Shown: positions 1 to 11,417, counted from the first letter of the stretch. The stretch: DNA of 64,000 bases from Methylopila sp. 73B (GCF_000526315.1 NZ_JAFV01000001.1:3846501-3910500), one strand, 5' to 3'. A program made the numbers and translations. Notes: generated by a model not told the origin, from the sequence alone.

Positions 1-449
1 GCCGTGCCGTTGATCGCCGGACCTTCCTCGTCGCCGGTGATGAGGAAGGCGACCGGCCCGCCGAGCTCGCCGCCGCCCTCGAGCGCGCGGGCGACCGCGG
101 CCACCATGCAGGCCACCGCGCCCTTCATGTCGACCGCGCCGCGGCCGTAGAGCTCGTCGCCGACGATCGTCCCTGAGAACGGCTCATGGCTCCAGCGGGC
201 CTCGTCGCCGGGCGGGACCACGTCGGTGTGGCCGGCGAACACGAAGGCTTCGCCGGCGCCGCGCCGGGCGTAGAGGTTCGCGATGTCCGGCGTGCCCTCG
301 TCGGAGAACACCGGGCGGTGGATCTCGAAGCCGAGCGGCGCCAGCAGCCGCTCCAGCAGGGCGTGGGCTCCGCCTTCCTCGGGCGTCACGCTCCGGCAGG
401 CGATCAGCGCCTGCGCGACCGCGACGGGATCTCGGGGGTCGATGGGCAT
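1..449 (-). CDS. dapE: Succinyl-diaminopimelate desuccinylase, partial (C-terminus beyond left edge)
   Basis: Hydrolyses N-succinyl-L,L-diaminopimelate in lysine and peptidoglycan precursor synthesis, in the cytoplasm. Only the first about 149 residues of a roughly 380-residue M20-family metallopeptidase are present. Visible motifs are GHTDVVPPG (metal His and catalytic Asp), GRGAVDMKG (bridging Asp) and GDEEGPA (catalytic Glu). The ATG at 449 gives the usual start, [13 protein letters not shown]. It lies downstream of dapD on the same strand, separated by a palindromic intergenic element. Identification is firm from the motifs and from the dapD neighbour. Confidence 0.93.
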   Translation of the reverse strand, partial: MPIDPRDPVAVAQALIACRSVTPEEGGAHALLERLLAPLGFEIHRPVFSDEGTPDIANLYARRGAGEAFVFAGHTDVVPPGDEARWSHEPFSGTIVGDELYGRGAVDMKGAVACMVAAVARALEGGGELGGPVAFLITGDEEGPAINGT

Positions 450-472
450 CGCGCGCGTTCTCCCGCGAGGCG

Positions 473-596
473 CCCCCTCACCCGTCATCGCTGACGCGAT
501 GCCGACCTCTCCCCGCTGGGGAGAGGTAAGGAAGCGGCTCCGTTCTTCACCTTTCCCCGGCGAGGAGAGGTCGGCCCGCAGGGCCGGGTGAGGGGG
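473..596. repeat. Palindromic intergenic repeat element between dapD and dapE
   Basis: Outer inverted ends CCCCCTCACCC (473-483) and GGGTGAGGGGG (586-596) flank an inner perfect stem, ACCTCTCCCC / GGGGAGAGGT (505-514 and 518-527, 3-nt loop). The layout resembles the dispersed palindromic units common between genes in Hyphomicrobiales. Whether it is multicopy cannot be seen from one window, though a similar G+C-rich palindromic block occurs at 1558-1715. Confidence 0.6.
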
Positions 597-605
597 CTTT
601 CGCCC

Positions 606-1448
<843 letters not shown>

Positions 1449-1557
1449 GGGTGCGGGCTCCGCGGAGAGGGATAGAGACAGGCTCGGACGTTTGGGACGC
1501 GCGGCCGGGGCTGTCAATTGGGGAGGGCGTTATGAACGTCACAGGACGAGGCGCGGG

Positions 1558-1715
1558 CGTCCCTCCCCCGGAAGGGGAGGGTGGACGGGCGAAGCCCGGC
1601 CGGGTGGGGTGGGCGCAGGATCAATCCCGACCGCCGCGCTTCACGCCCCAGGCCCCACCCGACCTCGGCCGAGCCGAGGCCACCCTCCCCGAGCTGGCGC
1701 TCGAGGAGGGATCCC
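1558..1715. repeat. G+C-rich palindromic intergenic block
   Basis: The gap 1449-1746 between dapD and the acetoacetyl-CoA synthetase gene contains CCCTCCCCC-GGAA-GGGGAGGG near 1562 and a complementary CCACCCTCCCC near 1680, with further self-complementary G-rich and C-rich stretches between. It looks like the same class of intergenic palindrome as 473-596. No gene is visible here. Confidence 0.4.
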
Positions 1716-1746
1716 CGAGTTCGTCCGGCCCGCGTATGGGGCGTCC

Positions 1747-3711
<1,965 letters not shown>

Positions 3712-3886
3712 GGGCGGGCGGCTCCGGGATGAGCGGTAGGCGGGCGTGATCGCTGCGAAAGCTACACGCTCGGCCGCGCCGCGGGGAAGAGGAGGCGGCC
3801 CGGGGGCGAGTTGGCCCTTCGGCGCGGCGGCGGTATAAGCGGCGCCCGCCCTTCCGGTCCTCCTCCGCATCATGGGAGCCGTTCCG

Positions 3887-5590
3887 ATGCGTCGCATCGT
3901 TCTCGGCCTCGCCGTCGTGGTGCTCGCGCTTGGCGCCGGCCTCGGCGCGGTCGCCGTGCGGACGCCGCCCGGAGCCATCGAGGCGGCGCTGCGGTCGAGC
4001 GTCGCGGCCGGAGGCGATCTCGTGGTCGAGGCGCGCGGCGAGAACTCCTTCGTCCTGTTTCCCAAGCCCCGGCTGCGGCTGGAGGACGTGCGGATTTCCG
4101 ACGCGCGGGGAACGCCGATCGCCGTCGTGCGGGCCGTGGTCGCCACGCCGCGGATCGGCGCCCTGCTGATGGGCCGGGTCGAGCTGGACGAGCTCGAACT
4201 GAAGACGCCCGCGATCGACGCCGAGGCGATCGACCTCAAGCGCGCCGCGGCTCTTCTGAAGGCGCGTTCCCCTGCAGACGCCCATCCGCCGCGGATCCGG
4301 CTGCGCGACGCGGTCGTCACCTGGTCGGGCGGGCGGCTCGACGACGTCGACGCCGGGGCCGTCTGGCCTCGCGCCGGCCGACCATTGTCGGTCACCGGCG
4401 CGGCCGTCTTCCGCGGCCGGCGGGTCGAGGCTCTCGCCTCGATCGGCGATCCGCTTGCGCTTCTCTCCGACGGTCGATCGGGCGCCAGACTGCGGCTTAC
4501 CGCATCAGGCGCGCGGCTCGCGTTCGAGGGCGCCGCGACGGGCGGCGCATCCCCGCGCCTCGAAGGCGGGCTCGGCGTCCGGCTCGCGTCCCTGCGCGAC
4601 GTGATCACCTGGGTCGGCTCCGCCGCGCCGGCGCTGGCCGCCCCGCTCGCCGAGGTCAGCCTCTCCGGTCGGGCGACCGTGGACCGCAACGGCGTCTCGG
4701 TCACCGGCGCGGAGCTGGTGGTGGACGACGCCACGCTGGTCGGCGCGGCGCGTTTCGGCGCCCGGAACGGCCGTCCTCTGATCGAGGCGACGCTCGACGC
4801 CGGCGCGCTGGACGTCACGCACTACGTCGACGGCTTCGCGCCGCTGTTCGGCTCCACGGACCTGTGGAGCGTCGCGCCGCTCGACGCCCGCCCGTTTCGC
4901 GCCGTCGACCTCGACCTCAGACTCTCCGCCGGCGCGGTGCGGGTCGGCGGTTTCCAGCTGGGCCCGACGGCGGCGACCGTGGGCGTGGCCGACGGCGTGC
5001 TCGACGTCGGCGTGGGCGAGGCCGCGGCCTACGGCGGCGTCGTCCGCGGCGGGGCCACGATCCGGCCGGACGGCCGAACGGTGTCGGTGAAGGTCGGCCT
5101 CACGTTGGGCGGCGTCGATTCGGAGCGGGCGCTGGGGGGCGCGGCGAGCGGAACGCGGCTGTCGGGCGTGGTCGACGGCGACCTCGCGCTCGAGGGCGCC
5201 GGCGGGTCGATCGCGGAGATCGTCGCGAGCCTCGACGGCCGCGCCTCCGCACGGCTTGTGAGCAACAAGGCGATCGGCGGATTCCGGGCCAAGGCGCTGG
5301 CGCTGTTCGGGCTGCCCAGCCGGCTGGATGTGACCTCGGCCGAGGGAACCGCGATCATCGAAAATGGCGTCGCCCGAAGCGAGGATTTGAAACTGTCCGG
5401 GCCGCTCGCTTCGCTCGCGCTCTCCGGCGCGGCGGACCTCACGACGCGCCGGCTGGCCTTGGCGGGCCAACTCGCGCCGCTCGGCGGAACACCTCTGCGC
5501 GCGCCCGTCCGGGTGGAGGGGCCGATCGCCGACCCGCGATTTCGGCTTGGTCCGCCGTCGCCCGAGCGCCGCGCTCTGGCCCCGGGCTGA
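3887..5590 (+). CDS. AsmA-family inner-membrane/periplasmic protein
   Basis: 567 residues with one N-terminal membrane anchor ([19 protein letters not shown]) followed by the repetitive beta-rich periplasmic pattern of AsmA-like proteins, rich in [11 protein letters not shown]-type and [14 protein letters not shown]-type segments. The C-terminal [10 protein letters not shown] is typical of the family. AsmA-like proteins are implicated in outer-membrane lipid homeostasis or transport. The start at 3887 has GGAG 8 nt upstream; an in-frame ATG at 3872 is the alternative. Divergent from the acetoacetyl-CoA synthetase gene. Confidence 0.8.
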   Translation: MRRIVLGLAVVVLALGAGLGAVAVRTPPGAIEAALRSSVAAGGDLVVEARGENSFVLFPKPRLRLEDVRISDARGTPIAVVRAVVATPRIGALLMGRVELDELELKTPAIDAEAIDLKRAAALLKARSPADAHPPRIRLRDAVVTWSGGRLDDVDAGAVWPRAGRPLSVTGAAVFRGRRVEALASIGDPLALLSDGRSGARLRLTASGARLAFEGAATGGASPRLEGGLGVRLASLRDVITWVGSAAPALAAPLAEVSLSGRATVDRNGVSVTGAELVVDDATLVGAARFGARNGRPLIEATLDAGALDVTHYVDGFAPLFGSTDLWSVAPLDARPFRAVDLDLRLSAGAVRVGGFQLGPTAATVGVADGVLDVGVGEAAAYGGVVRGGATIRPDGRTVSVKVGLTLGGVDSERALGGAASGTRLSGVVDGDLALEGAGGSIAEIVASLDGRASARLVSNKAIGGFRAKALALFGLPSRLDVTSAEGTAIIENGVARSEDLKLSGPLASLALSGAADLTTRRLALAGQLAPLGGTPLRAPVRVEGPIADPRFRLGPPSPERRALAPG

Positions 5591-5626
5591 ACGCTCCCGT
5601 AGCGCGGGGCGCGCCCGCGGGCCTGA

Positions 5627-6223
5627 TCAGCCGTGGGCGACGCCGGAGCCCTCGCGCGCGTGCCGGGCCGCCGCCTGGCTGTCGGTTTCGCCCTCGGGGT
5701 TGGGCGCGTGGCTGTCGCCCGCCTTGCCGTGGGCGTCGTCGGTCAGCCAGTCCGACAGCGCAAGGAAGACGCCCGACAGCACGAACACGACGTGGACGAT
5801 GGTCATCCAGTAGATGTCGCGATCGCTGGTCTCGCCGAGATCCATGAAAGACTTCAGCAGCTGGATGGCGGAGATCGCGACGATCGACGCGATCAGCTTC
5901 ATCTTCAGGCCGGAGAAATCGACCTTGCCCATCCACTCGGGCCGCTCGCTCTGGTCGTGCAGGTCCATGCGCGAGACGAAGTTCTCATAGCCCGAGAAGA
6001 TCACCAGCAGGATCAGGTTCGCCGTCAGCGACAGGTCGATCAGCGACAGCGCGCCCAGGATCACTTGGCTTTCGGTGGCGACGAACACGCCTTGGGCGAA
6101 GTGCACGAGCTCCTGCAGGAACTTCACCAGCAGCACCGCTAGGCCGACGACGAGGCCGACGTAGAACGGCGCCATCAGCCAGCGGCTGGCGAACAGGCCG
6201 CGCTCCAGCGTGCGTGCGATCAT
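5627..6223 (-). CDS. UPF0114 (YqhA / TIGR00645) family membrane protein
   Basis: 198 residues with about four transmembrane segments (APFYVGLVVGLAVLLVKF, ILGALSLIDLSLTANLILLVIFSGYE, KLIASIVAISAIQLL, VHVVFVLSGVFLALSDWL). The family pattern SGYENFVSRMD is present and supports UPF0114, whose function is unknown. The start at MIARTLERGLFASRW (6223) is chosen over an upstream Cys-rich extension. The hydrophilic C-terminal tail after residue 165 is variable in this family. Convergent with the AsmA-like gene. Confidence 0.85.
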   Translation of the reverse strand: MIARTLERGLFASRWLMAPFYVGLVVGLAVLLVKFLQELVHFAQGVFVATESQVILGALSLIDLSLTANLILLVIFSGYENFVSRMDLHDQSERPEWMGKVDFSGLKMKLIASIVAISAIQLLKSFMDLGETSDRDIYWMTIVHVVFVLSGVFLALSDWLTDDAHGKAGDSHAPNPEGETDSQAAARHAREGSGVAHG

Positions 6224-6361
6224 GACCCTACAAGCCCCCGTCGGCGCGCCAGGCTGTCTCCGGTCGCGCGCGCAGCCCCCAAGCCCGCATGCCACACACA
6301 AAACGACCGGGCAAGCGCGGGAGCCGCCACTCTTTCGTCAGTTCGCGCCGGCGGTCCGGCG

Positions 6362-6679
6362 TTACGGGGTGACGCCCACCAGCCGGCGCGGGCGCCGGCC
6401 GAGAAGCATCAACGCCACGCCCAGCACGACCAGCACCGCGAAGGTCGGCGCGGAGAGCAGGAAGGCGAGTATGGGGTCGGCGACCGACGCCGCGGCGCCC
6501 CCGCCGGCGGCCGCCTTGGCGCTGGACAGGCTTTCCGGCGCGAACGTCGCCCAGCTTGTCTCCAGCGACGTCAGCGTCACCACGCCGGACGCGATCGCCC
6601 GCGCGCCGTCGACGACCAATGCGACGAAGCCGGCGGCCAGCACGAGGAAGCCGAGCAGGCGAATCAGAAAGCGGATCAT
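6362..6679 (-). CDS. Small two-TM membrane protein, function unknown
   Basis: 105 residues from MIRFLIRLLGFLVLAAGFVA. A first membrane helix and arginine (RAIASG) are followed by a second helix (FAVLVVLGVALMLLG) and a basic tail. The layout is that of small conserved alphaproteobacterial membrane proteins often placed beside housekeeping genes. I do not recognise a named function. It lies between the UPF0114 gene and tRNA-Ser. Confidence 0.6.
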   Translation of the reverse strand: MIRFLIRLLGFLVLAAGFVALVVDGARAIASGVVTLTSLETSWATFAPESLSSAKAAAGGGAAASVADPILAFLLSAPTFAVLVVLGVALMLLGRRPRRLVGVTP

Positions 6680-6836
6680 GGGCGTCGGCGGCCTTTTGAC
6701 TGTCGGATCGAGCGTGCGAAGCGGCCTCTGCGGCCGCGGTGTGAACATGGGTCGGCGCGCCGTCTGCGGCAATCGCCGAAGTTTCGGTCATCCCCGCTTG
6801 TCACCGCCCCCGCGGCTTGATACTCCCCGCTGCTCC

Positions 6837-6926
6837 GGAGGGGTGGCCGAGTGGTTGAAGGCGCACGCCTGGAAAGTGTGTATACGGGAAACCGTATCGC
6901 GGGTTCGAATCCCGCTCCCTCCGCCA
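6837..6926 (+). tRNA. tRNA-Ser(GGA), phage integration target
   Basis: The cloverleaf has acceptor GGAGGGG pairing with TCCCTCC, a GTGGCCGAGTGG-type D-arm, anticodon loop with GGA (CTGGAAA), a long variable arm as expected for class II tRNAs, T-arm GCGGGTTCGAATCCCGC, discriminator G and an encoded CCA (6924-6926). Its last 14 nt are duplicated at 51368-51381, so phage integration leaves the tRNA intact. Confidence 0.97.
6913..6926 (+). repeat. attL core (3' end of tRNA-Ser)
   Basis: The 14-bp CGCTCCCTCCGCCA is identical at 51368-51381. It covers the T-stem end, 3' acceptor strand and CCA, as usual for tyrosine-integrase phages that rebuild the tRNA. Confidence 0.9.
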
Positions 6927-7040
6927 TATATTCCTATACCATCATCCACAACGGTCCAGATTGCTTAGATCTTCTAGGCGATGGGGCGAAGGTGGGTCTC
7001 TCAATCGGTCCACGGCCATACCCGACTATCCGGATCGAAA

Positions 7041-7080
7041 CCGGGTCAAAAGCCGGGTAGGGGGCACAGCGGGACCGGGT
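7041..7080 (+). repeat. Integrase arm-type repeats, left side
   Basis: CCGGGT occurs at 7041, 7053 and 7075. The first two are 12 bp apart inside an AAACCGGGT-plus-A-tract context. The same 12-bp-spaced pair occurs in the same orientation next to attR (51297 and 51309). Position and spacing suggest binding sites for the integrase arm-binding domain. The region 6927-7096 contains no other gene. Confidence 0.55.
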
Positions 7081-7096
7081 ATAGGAACCGAGCGCG

Positions 7097-8326
7097 ATGC
7101 CGCTGACTGACGTCCAGATCCGGAAGGCCAAGGCCGCCGAGAAGCCCTACAAGCTCAACGACGGGGCCGGCCTGCACCTCTACGTCTCCACCGCCGGCGG
7201 CAAATCGTGGCGCTACCGCTACGAGGTCGGGGGGAAAGAAAAGCTCCTGACGATCGGATCGTACCCGGACGTCAGCCTCGCGGAGGCGCGCGACGCCCGA
7301 GCGGCCGCGCGAGCCGCGGTGAAGGCCGGCCGCGACCCGTCCGCCGAGAAGCGCGAGGTCGCCGCCGCCGCGGAGCCGGTCGCCAATCCCTCCGAGACGT
7401 TCGAGGTCATCGCTCGGGAGTGGCACACGCTGAACGCCGGCCGCTGGACGGAGACGCATGCGAGCGACGTGCTCGTGAGCCTCGAGCGCGACGTTTTCCC
7501 CGATCTGGGGGAAAAGGCCCTGCCGGAGATCGGCGCCCCGACCCTGCTTACGACGCTGCGGAAGATCGAGGCCCGCGGAGCGAAGGAGACCGCCCGCCGC
7601 GTCAGGCAGCGCGTGTCCGCGGTGTTCGGCTTCGCCATCGCCTCGGGGCGCGCGACGCATGATCCCGCCGCCCAGGTAGAGAAGGCGATGGCTCCGCTCC
7701 CGAAGAAGGGGCGCCAGCCTGCGGTGACCGACCTGGACGAGGCGAGGCAGGTGCTGCGCGACGCGGACGCGACGCCGGCGCACCCCGTGACCAAGCTGGC
7801 CCTGCGCATCCTGGCTCTGACCGCGCTGCGGCCCGGCGAACTGCGCGGCGCCGCCTGGGGCGAGCTGCGGCTAGAGGGCGACGACCCGCAGTGGGTCGTG
7901 CCGGGGCCGCGGATGAAGATGAAGGTGGAGCACGTCGTCCCGCTCTCGATGCAGGCGGTGGAGGCTCTGAAGGTCTTGCGCTCCCAGACGGGCCGCGGCG
8001 CCTTCCTGTTCCCCAACGATCGCCACGTCTCGAAGCCGATGTCGGAGAACGCGATCGGGTATCTGCTGAACCGAGCCGGGTATCACGGCCGGCACGTGCC
8101 GCATGGCTGGCGCGCGGCGTTCTCTACGATCATGAACGAGCGCTTCAAGGCGGACCGCCAGATCATCGACCTGATGCTGGCGCACGCGCCGAAGGACAAG
8201 GTCGAGAAAGCCTATAACCGCGCCGAGCACATGGACCGCCGGCGGGAGCTGGCGCAGATCTGGGCCGACCTGCTGATGGTCGACCAGGCGCCGCTGAGCG
8301 AGATCTTCGAGGGCGCTCGGCGCTAG
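7097..8326 (+). CDS. int: Tyrosine-type phage integrase (DUF4102/P4-like N-terminus)
   Basis: 409 residues. The N-terminal domain (MPLTDVQIRKAKAAEKPYKL, then LHLYVSTAGGKSWRYRY) is the DUF4102 arm-binding type. A SAM-like core-binding domain spans about 100-190, and the catalytic domain has R near 244 (TALRPGELRG), HGWR near 336-339, H near 362 (LAHAPKD) and the nucleophile Y near 372 (KAYNRAEH). All five catalytic positions are present. It reads away from the tRNA and its start lies about 20 bp past the last arm-type repeat. Confidence 0.96.
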   Translation: MPLTDVQIRKAKAAEKPYKLNDGAGLHLYVSTAGGKSWRYRYEVGGKEKLLTIGSYPDVSLAEARDARAAARAAVKAGRDPSAEKREVAAAAEPVANPSETFEVIAREWHTLNAGRWTETHASDVLVSLERDVFPDLGEKALPEIGAPTLLTTLRKIEARGAKETARRVRQRVSAVFGFAIASGRATHDPAAQVEKAMAPLPKKGRQPAVTDLDEARQVLRDADATPAHPVTKLALRILALTALRPGELRGAAWGELRLEGDDPQWVVPGPRMKMKVEHVVPLSMQAVEALKVLRSQTGRGAFLFPNDRHVSKPMSENAIGYLLNRAGYHGRHVPHGWRAAFSTIMNERFKADRQIIDLMLAHAPKDKVEKAYNRAEHMDRRRELAQIWADLLMVDQAPLSEIFEGARR

Positions 8327-8568
8327 CGAAGGTCGCGCTCGATGCCCGCGATCACGGCCTCGGCCTGGCTGATCAAGAGCGGCACGTGAGCGGCGATCGG
8401 ATCGAACATCTTCGGCATCTCCTCGCGGCGGAGCAGGCCTTCGATGGACAGATCGTGGCGGTGAAGATCCTGGAGTAGCGCGTTCAGCGCGTCCAAGGTC
8501 TCGGAACTCAGGGTGGAGCGGTCGACGGTTTCGACAGCACGCAGGTGGTCACGAGCAGCGTCAGCCAT
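8323..8568 (-). CDS. Small protein, function unknown
   Basis: 81 residues from MADAARDHLRAVE, predicted largely helical, no membrane segment. Start at 8568 has GGAG 6 nt upstream; an in-frame ATG at 8580 is the alternative. Its end overlaps the integrase end by 4 bp in convergent orientation. It diverges from the 8680 gene across a region containing a perfect palindrome. I recognise no family. Confidence 0.55.
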   Translation of the reverse strand: MADAARDHLRAVETVDRSTLSSETLDALNALLQDLHRHDLSIEGLLRREEMPKMFDPIAAHVPLLISQAEAVIAGIERDLR

Positions 8569-8622
8569 GAAGGTCTCCATGGGACGCCTCGCCGCCCCGT
8601 TAACTGAAGCGTAAGCTACGTA

Positions 8623-8634
8623 ACATACGTATGT
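8623..8634. promoter_or_regulatory. Perfect 12-bp palindrome in divergent intergenic region
   Basis: ACATACGTATGT is fully self-complementary and lies between the divergent genes 8323-8568 and 8680-9075. It is a plausible operator, possibly for the ribbon-helix-helix-like product of the 8680 gene. Palindrome seen; the role is inferred. Confidence 0.4.
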
Positions 8635-8679
8635 CCAGCCGGTTGCGCATGCTGCGCTGGTCGGGTAGGAGTTTTCCCC

Positions 8680-9075
8680 ATGGCCGACGAACTCAAGTCC
8701 GAACGCATCCAGGTGCTTCTCAGCCCGTCAGAGCTGAAGGCGATCGATGATTGGGGTTTCTCGTGCCGCATCAGATCGCGAGGCGAGGCAATCCGTCAGT
8801 TGGTCGATATCGGCTTGCTGTCTCACAAAGATCATGAGGTGACAAAAGCCGCTCTACACCTAGCTGACGTACATTCAAAAATATTAGCTCCTTATCTTGA
8901 AGTTCCTGGCACATTTTCTAATGAAACATTGCAGGAGTTACTTGACGCGCTGGATCGTATGATTGGTCTTCAGGAAAAGCTCAACGAGGATGCGCCGGAG
9001 ATTGCTGGGAGAATCAAAGCGCGCATGGACGCGGCCTTGGCCGAAGCAAACGAAGACGGCGACGCCAAGCCTTAG
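8680..9075 (+). CDS. Putative ribbon-helix-helix-like DNA-binding protein
   Basis: 131 residues. The N-terminus (RIQVLLSPSELKAIDDW, then SRGEAIRQLVDIGLL) matches the beta strand plus two-helix pattern of ribbon-helix-helix regulators. The rest is a helical domain of unknown role. The A+T-richer codon use in the middle (about 8830-8960) differs from its neighbours and suggests a separate origin. RBS AGGAG precedes the ATG. Role could be autoregulation through the palindrome at 8623, which is inference. Confidence 0.6.
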   Translation: MADELKSERIQVLLSPSELKAIDDWGFSCRIRSRGEAIRQLVDIGLLSHKDHEVTKAALHLADVHSKILAPYLEVPGTFSNETLQELLDALDRMIGLQEKLNEDAPEIAGRIKARMDAALAEANEDGDAKP

Positions 9076-9833
9076 AACGGCCGCCTACCGCTCCCTATCC
9101 ACCCTCGGAGGAACGCGGGGCGAAGGACGGCCCTGAGGATGAATGGATCCGGGAACCCTCTCCACGTCGGACTTTCCAGAAAAGGGGGCTGTGCGCCTGC
9201 CCTGCCCTCCAGACGCGTCCGCACCTGGGCCTGCTCGATCAGGATGCGCTCGAGCTTCTGGTTCGTCTCGCGCGTGGCGGCTTCCTGCTTTTCGGCAAGC
9301 TCCTTCATGGTGCTCTGGAACAGTTCGACCACTCGGCTGATGCGCGTGTCGAGGCCCTTGATCTCCGTCGAGTTGGACTGAGACGAGAGGGCGTTGTCCC
9401 GTGTCGCCTGCATGCTCTGGTCGACCGCTTTCCGCCATTCGCGCCAGGCCAGAAGCTCCTCGCGCTGCCGGGACTCACCGGCTTCCATACGGTCGCTGAG
9501 GCGTTCGATCAGCCGCGGGAGCGGTTCGAGGATCTGAGCCTGCGCCGCGTTCGTCTTCGTGTTCGCCTCGATCGCGTTGTAGAGCCCGATGCCGCCCAAG
9601 GCGCACGACAGGATGAGCCCTGCGAGCGGGATGATGCCTGAGGGCTTGGACCACTCGGCGCGCAGGGCTCCCCAGCCTGTGGGCTGCGGTGGCTGGCTTC
9701 GACGCATGGTCTCTTGGAGGGTGTCTGAGATCGCGTCGATCTTTGCCCTGAGCTGTTCCAACGTCTGCCTCGCGATCTCGGGGTTTGTAGCGACGCCGAG
9801 CGTCGGGGCGACCTCAGGGGTATCGTCAGCCAT
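9072..9833 (-). CDS. Membrane protein with periplasmic coiled coil, possibly spanin-like
   Basis: 253 residues from MADDTPEVAPTLG. About 65 polar N-terminal residues precede one membrane helix (GIIPLAGLILSCALGGIGLY, about 67-86). A long Glu/Gln/Arg-rich coiled coil (about 95-215) follows. It is the distal gene of the lysis cassette after endolysin, lipoprotein and holin-like genes. The single TM plus coiled coil is reminiscent of an inner-membrane spanin, but the TM is not N-terminal and I see no family signature. Start chosen because upstream in-frame sequence overlaps the holin-like gene. Confidence 0.6.
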   Translation of the reverse strand: MADDTPEVAPTLGVATNPEIARQTLEQLRAKIDAISDTLQETMRRSQPPQPTGWGALRAEWSKPSGIIPLAGLILSCALGGIGLYNAIEANTKTNAAQAQILEPLPRLIERLSDRMEAGESRQREELLAWREWRKAVDQSMQATRDNALSSQSNSTEIKGLDTRISRVVELFQSTMKELAEKQEAATRETNQKLERILIEQAQVRTRLEGRAGAQPPFLESPTWRGFPDPFILRAVLRPAFLRGWIGSGRRPF

Positions 9834-9840
9834 CAATCGG

Positions 9841-10203
9841 TCAGGCCAGCGGGCGCGTGGTGGTCTCGCGGCCGTACCAGGCATAGGCGAGGCCGGCGAT
9901 CGTGATGACGGTCGTGCTCACGGTGGAAACGTCGTCGGCGTTCCACGTCGCGCCGAACCAGCCCGCCGCGATCACGATCGACTTTGCGAAGCCGGTGATC
10001 TGGAGAAGCTGCGCGGCGCCGGCCGCCGTGATGCCCTGCAGCGTCTCGGACGCCCACCGCGAGACGGGCTTCAGGGCAGGCGAGATCGCAGGATCGGTGA
10101 CGACTCGCTTGGCGACCTCGGCGGGCGTCGCGCTGTTTGGCAGATTGCGGACAGCGTCCTCGACGGCGTCGGCGAGCCGCGGCTTCGTGATCGCTTTCGA
10201 CAT
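9841..10203 (-). CDS. Holin-like small membrane protein
   Basis: 120 residues from MSKAITKPRLADAVEDAV. Hydrophobic segments lie at about 58-80 (GITAAGAAQLLQITGFAKSI, then VIAAGWFG) and about 92-110 (TVITIAGLAYAWYG), with a polar N-terminus. Size, topology and position between the endolysin/lipoprotein genes and the coiled-coil membrane protein fit a holin that permits endolysin access to the cell wall. Start at 10203 lies 5 bp after the end of the lipoprotein gene. Holin assignment is from context and topology, not sequence recognition. Confidence 0.65.
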   Translation of the reverse strand: MSKAITKPRLADAVEDAVRNLPNSATPAEVAKRVVTDPAISPALKPVSRWASETLQGITAAGAAQLLQITGFAKSIVIAAGWFGATWNADDVSTVSTTVITIAGLAYAWYGRETTTRPLA

Positions 10204-10207
10204 GGCA

Positions 10208-10528
10208 TTAACTCCGGGAGAGTTCGGCTCGGGCCGAGACGATGGTCGCGTAGGCCGCGGCGAGCGCAGCAGCGCCCTGCACGAGATCGGCGGGACGGTT
10301 GAGGCAGATGTCGGTCGCGACGGCATGCGCCGCGGCCGCGGTCGCAAGGCGTTTGGGGCTGGCGTTCCGAGCGACAGCCACGGTGACGTAGCTCGCATAC
10401 AGCGCAGGCTCAGCCGCGCAGACGCTGTCGATGGTCTTGGCGTAGGTGAGCGCTCCCGCAGAGCCGCAACCGGCGAGCGAAAGCGCGAGCAGGCCGCAGA
10501 CGGCCGCCCGTGTGAACAGGTTGATCAT
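10208..10528 (-). CDS. Phage lipoprotein of the lysis cassette
   Basis: 106 residues with a lipoprotein signal peptide ending in the lipobox LSLAGC, so it is predicted to be processed and lipidated at Cys21. The mature part is Ala-rich and helical, with further Cys residues (VCAAEP, DICLN). It could act at the outer membrane during lysis (o-spanin-like) or be a superinfection-exclusion lipoprotein. It is not Pro-rich like classical o-spanins. It lies between the 26-aa ORF and the holin-like gene. Confidence 0.65.
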   Translation of the reverse strand: MINLFTRAAVCGLLALSLAGCGSAGALTYAKTIDSVCAAEPALYASYVTVAVARNASPKRLATAAAAHAVATDICLNRPADLVQGAAALAAAYATIVSARAELSRS

Positions 10529-10529
10529 G

Positions 10530-10610
10530 TCAGGCTCCGATGAGCGCGCAGGCCAGCGCGAGCGCGAAGGGGGATGCGAGGGTGGCGAGGATTATGGCGC
10601 GGGAGGTCAC
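10530..10610 (-). CDS. 26-residue hydrophobic peptide, translationally coupled to endolysin
   Basis: A GTG at 10610 overlaps the endolysin stop (GTGA, 10610-10607) and opens a 26-codon frame. It reads MTSRAIILATLASPF and continues ALALACALIGA, essentially one membrane helix, and ends at 10530 just before the lipoprotein gene. Overlap, topology and cassette position suggest a real small lysis-related peptide such as a pinholin-size or antiholin-size regulator. No homology can be claimed. Confidence 0.45.
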   Translation of the reverse strand: MTSRAIILATLASPFALALACALIGA

Positions 10611-11329
10611 GAGCCCCGCGCCGTTTCGAGGATCTCGACGCGGCGCTTCAGGTCCTGCACCTCGATCGTGAGGCTCGCGATGATCGACTGTCCCACGGTG
10701 CCGATAGCGGGGTCAGGAGCTGTCGGGAGAGGCGCGGGCTTGGGTGTAGGCTCAGGCGACGGAACGGCCTTCGTGGCGGCTCTAATCGCGGCTGCGAAGC
10801 TCTCCGCATAGCCGGCGATGAGCGGGGCCTTGTCGGTGCCGTTGATGACACGGCGGGCGTTGGGGAAATCGACCTTCGAGCCACCGATGTAGTCGCCGAG
10901 CTTCTTGCCGGTGAATGTGCCGAGCATGCAGCCCTGGGCGAGGATGCGAGCCGCAAGCGGGCGCTCCTTCACGAGGTCTGGATTGGCGACGATGTCGATC
11001 CCGGTCCGCTGCGCCCAATCGGTATAGTTCCGCCGGCCCGTAAGCTGCACGAAGCCGCGGCCCTTGAAGCGCTTCCCGTCCCCAGCGACCGTGTTCCCGA
11101 GGTCCTTACGACCCTCATAGGCCGCGCCCGATGCGTACTCGGTCATGGTCTTGAAGCGGTCGCTCTCGTGCCAAGCGGTCGCCAACAGGTACGCGAGCTT
11201 GTTCGCGTCGCCGTCCCCGTAGGTTTCCCATGCGTCGAGGATGGCGTCGCAGCCGTCGACAGCGCTCTGTGAGAGCGAACCGCCGAACGGCTTCGCACGC
11301 GCCGCCGCGAAGAACGCAGCACGGTTCAT
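10607..11329 (-). CDS. Endolysin, glycoside hydrolase family 19 (chitinase-like)
   Basis: 240 residues. The GH19 catalytic domain spans about 1-165 with ATAWHESDRFKTMTEY (catalytic Glu in WHES) and GRGFVQLTGRRNYTDW, the characteristic family motif. A Pro-rich linker (PSPEPTPKPAPLPTAP, about 190-205) leads to a short helical C-terminus. It cuts the peptidoglycan glycan strand at lysis. It has no signal peptide, consistent with holin-dependent release. It is first in the leftward cassette endolysin, small peptide, lipoprotein, holin-like, coiled-coil protein, and lies just past an intrinsic terminator. Confidence 0.93.
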   Translation of the reverse strand: MNRAAFFAAARAKPFGGSLSQSAVDGCDAILDAWETYGDGDANKLAYLLATAWHESDRFKTMTEYASGAAYEGRKDLGNTVAGDGKRFKGRGFVQLTGRRNYTDWAQRTGIDIVANPDLVKERPLAARILAQGCMLGTFTGKKLGDYIGGSKVDFPNARRVINGTDKAPLIAGYAESFAAAIRAATKAVPSPEPTPKPAPLPTAPDPAIGTVGQSIIASLTIEVQDLKRRVEILETARGS

Positions 11330-11353
11330 GGCAGTCTCCGATGTTTGGGCATG

Positions 11354-11378
11354 AAAAAGCCCCGCGCGAGGGCGGGGC
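11354..11378 (-). terminator. Intrinsic terminator upstream of endolysin
   Basis: On the minus strand a 7-bp stem GCCCCGC/GCGGGGC (11378-11372 with 11365-11359) is followed directly by TTTTT (11358-11354). It would stop leftward transcription about 25 bp before the endolysin start. Confidence 0.8.
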
Positions 11379-11417
11379 GATGTGTGTTATCTTGCGCCAG
11401 TCAGGATGGGGATCGAG

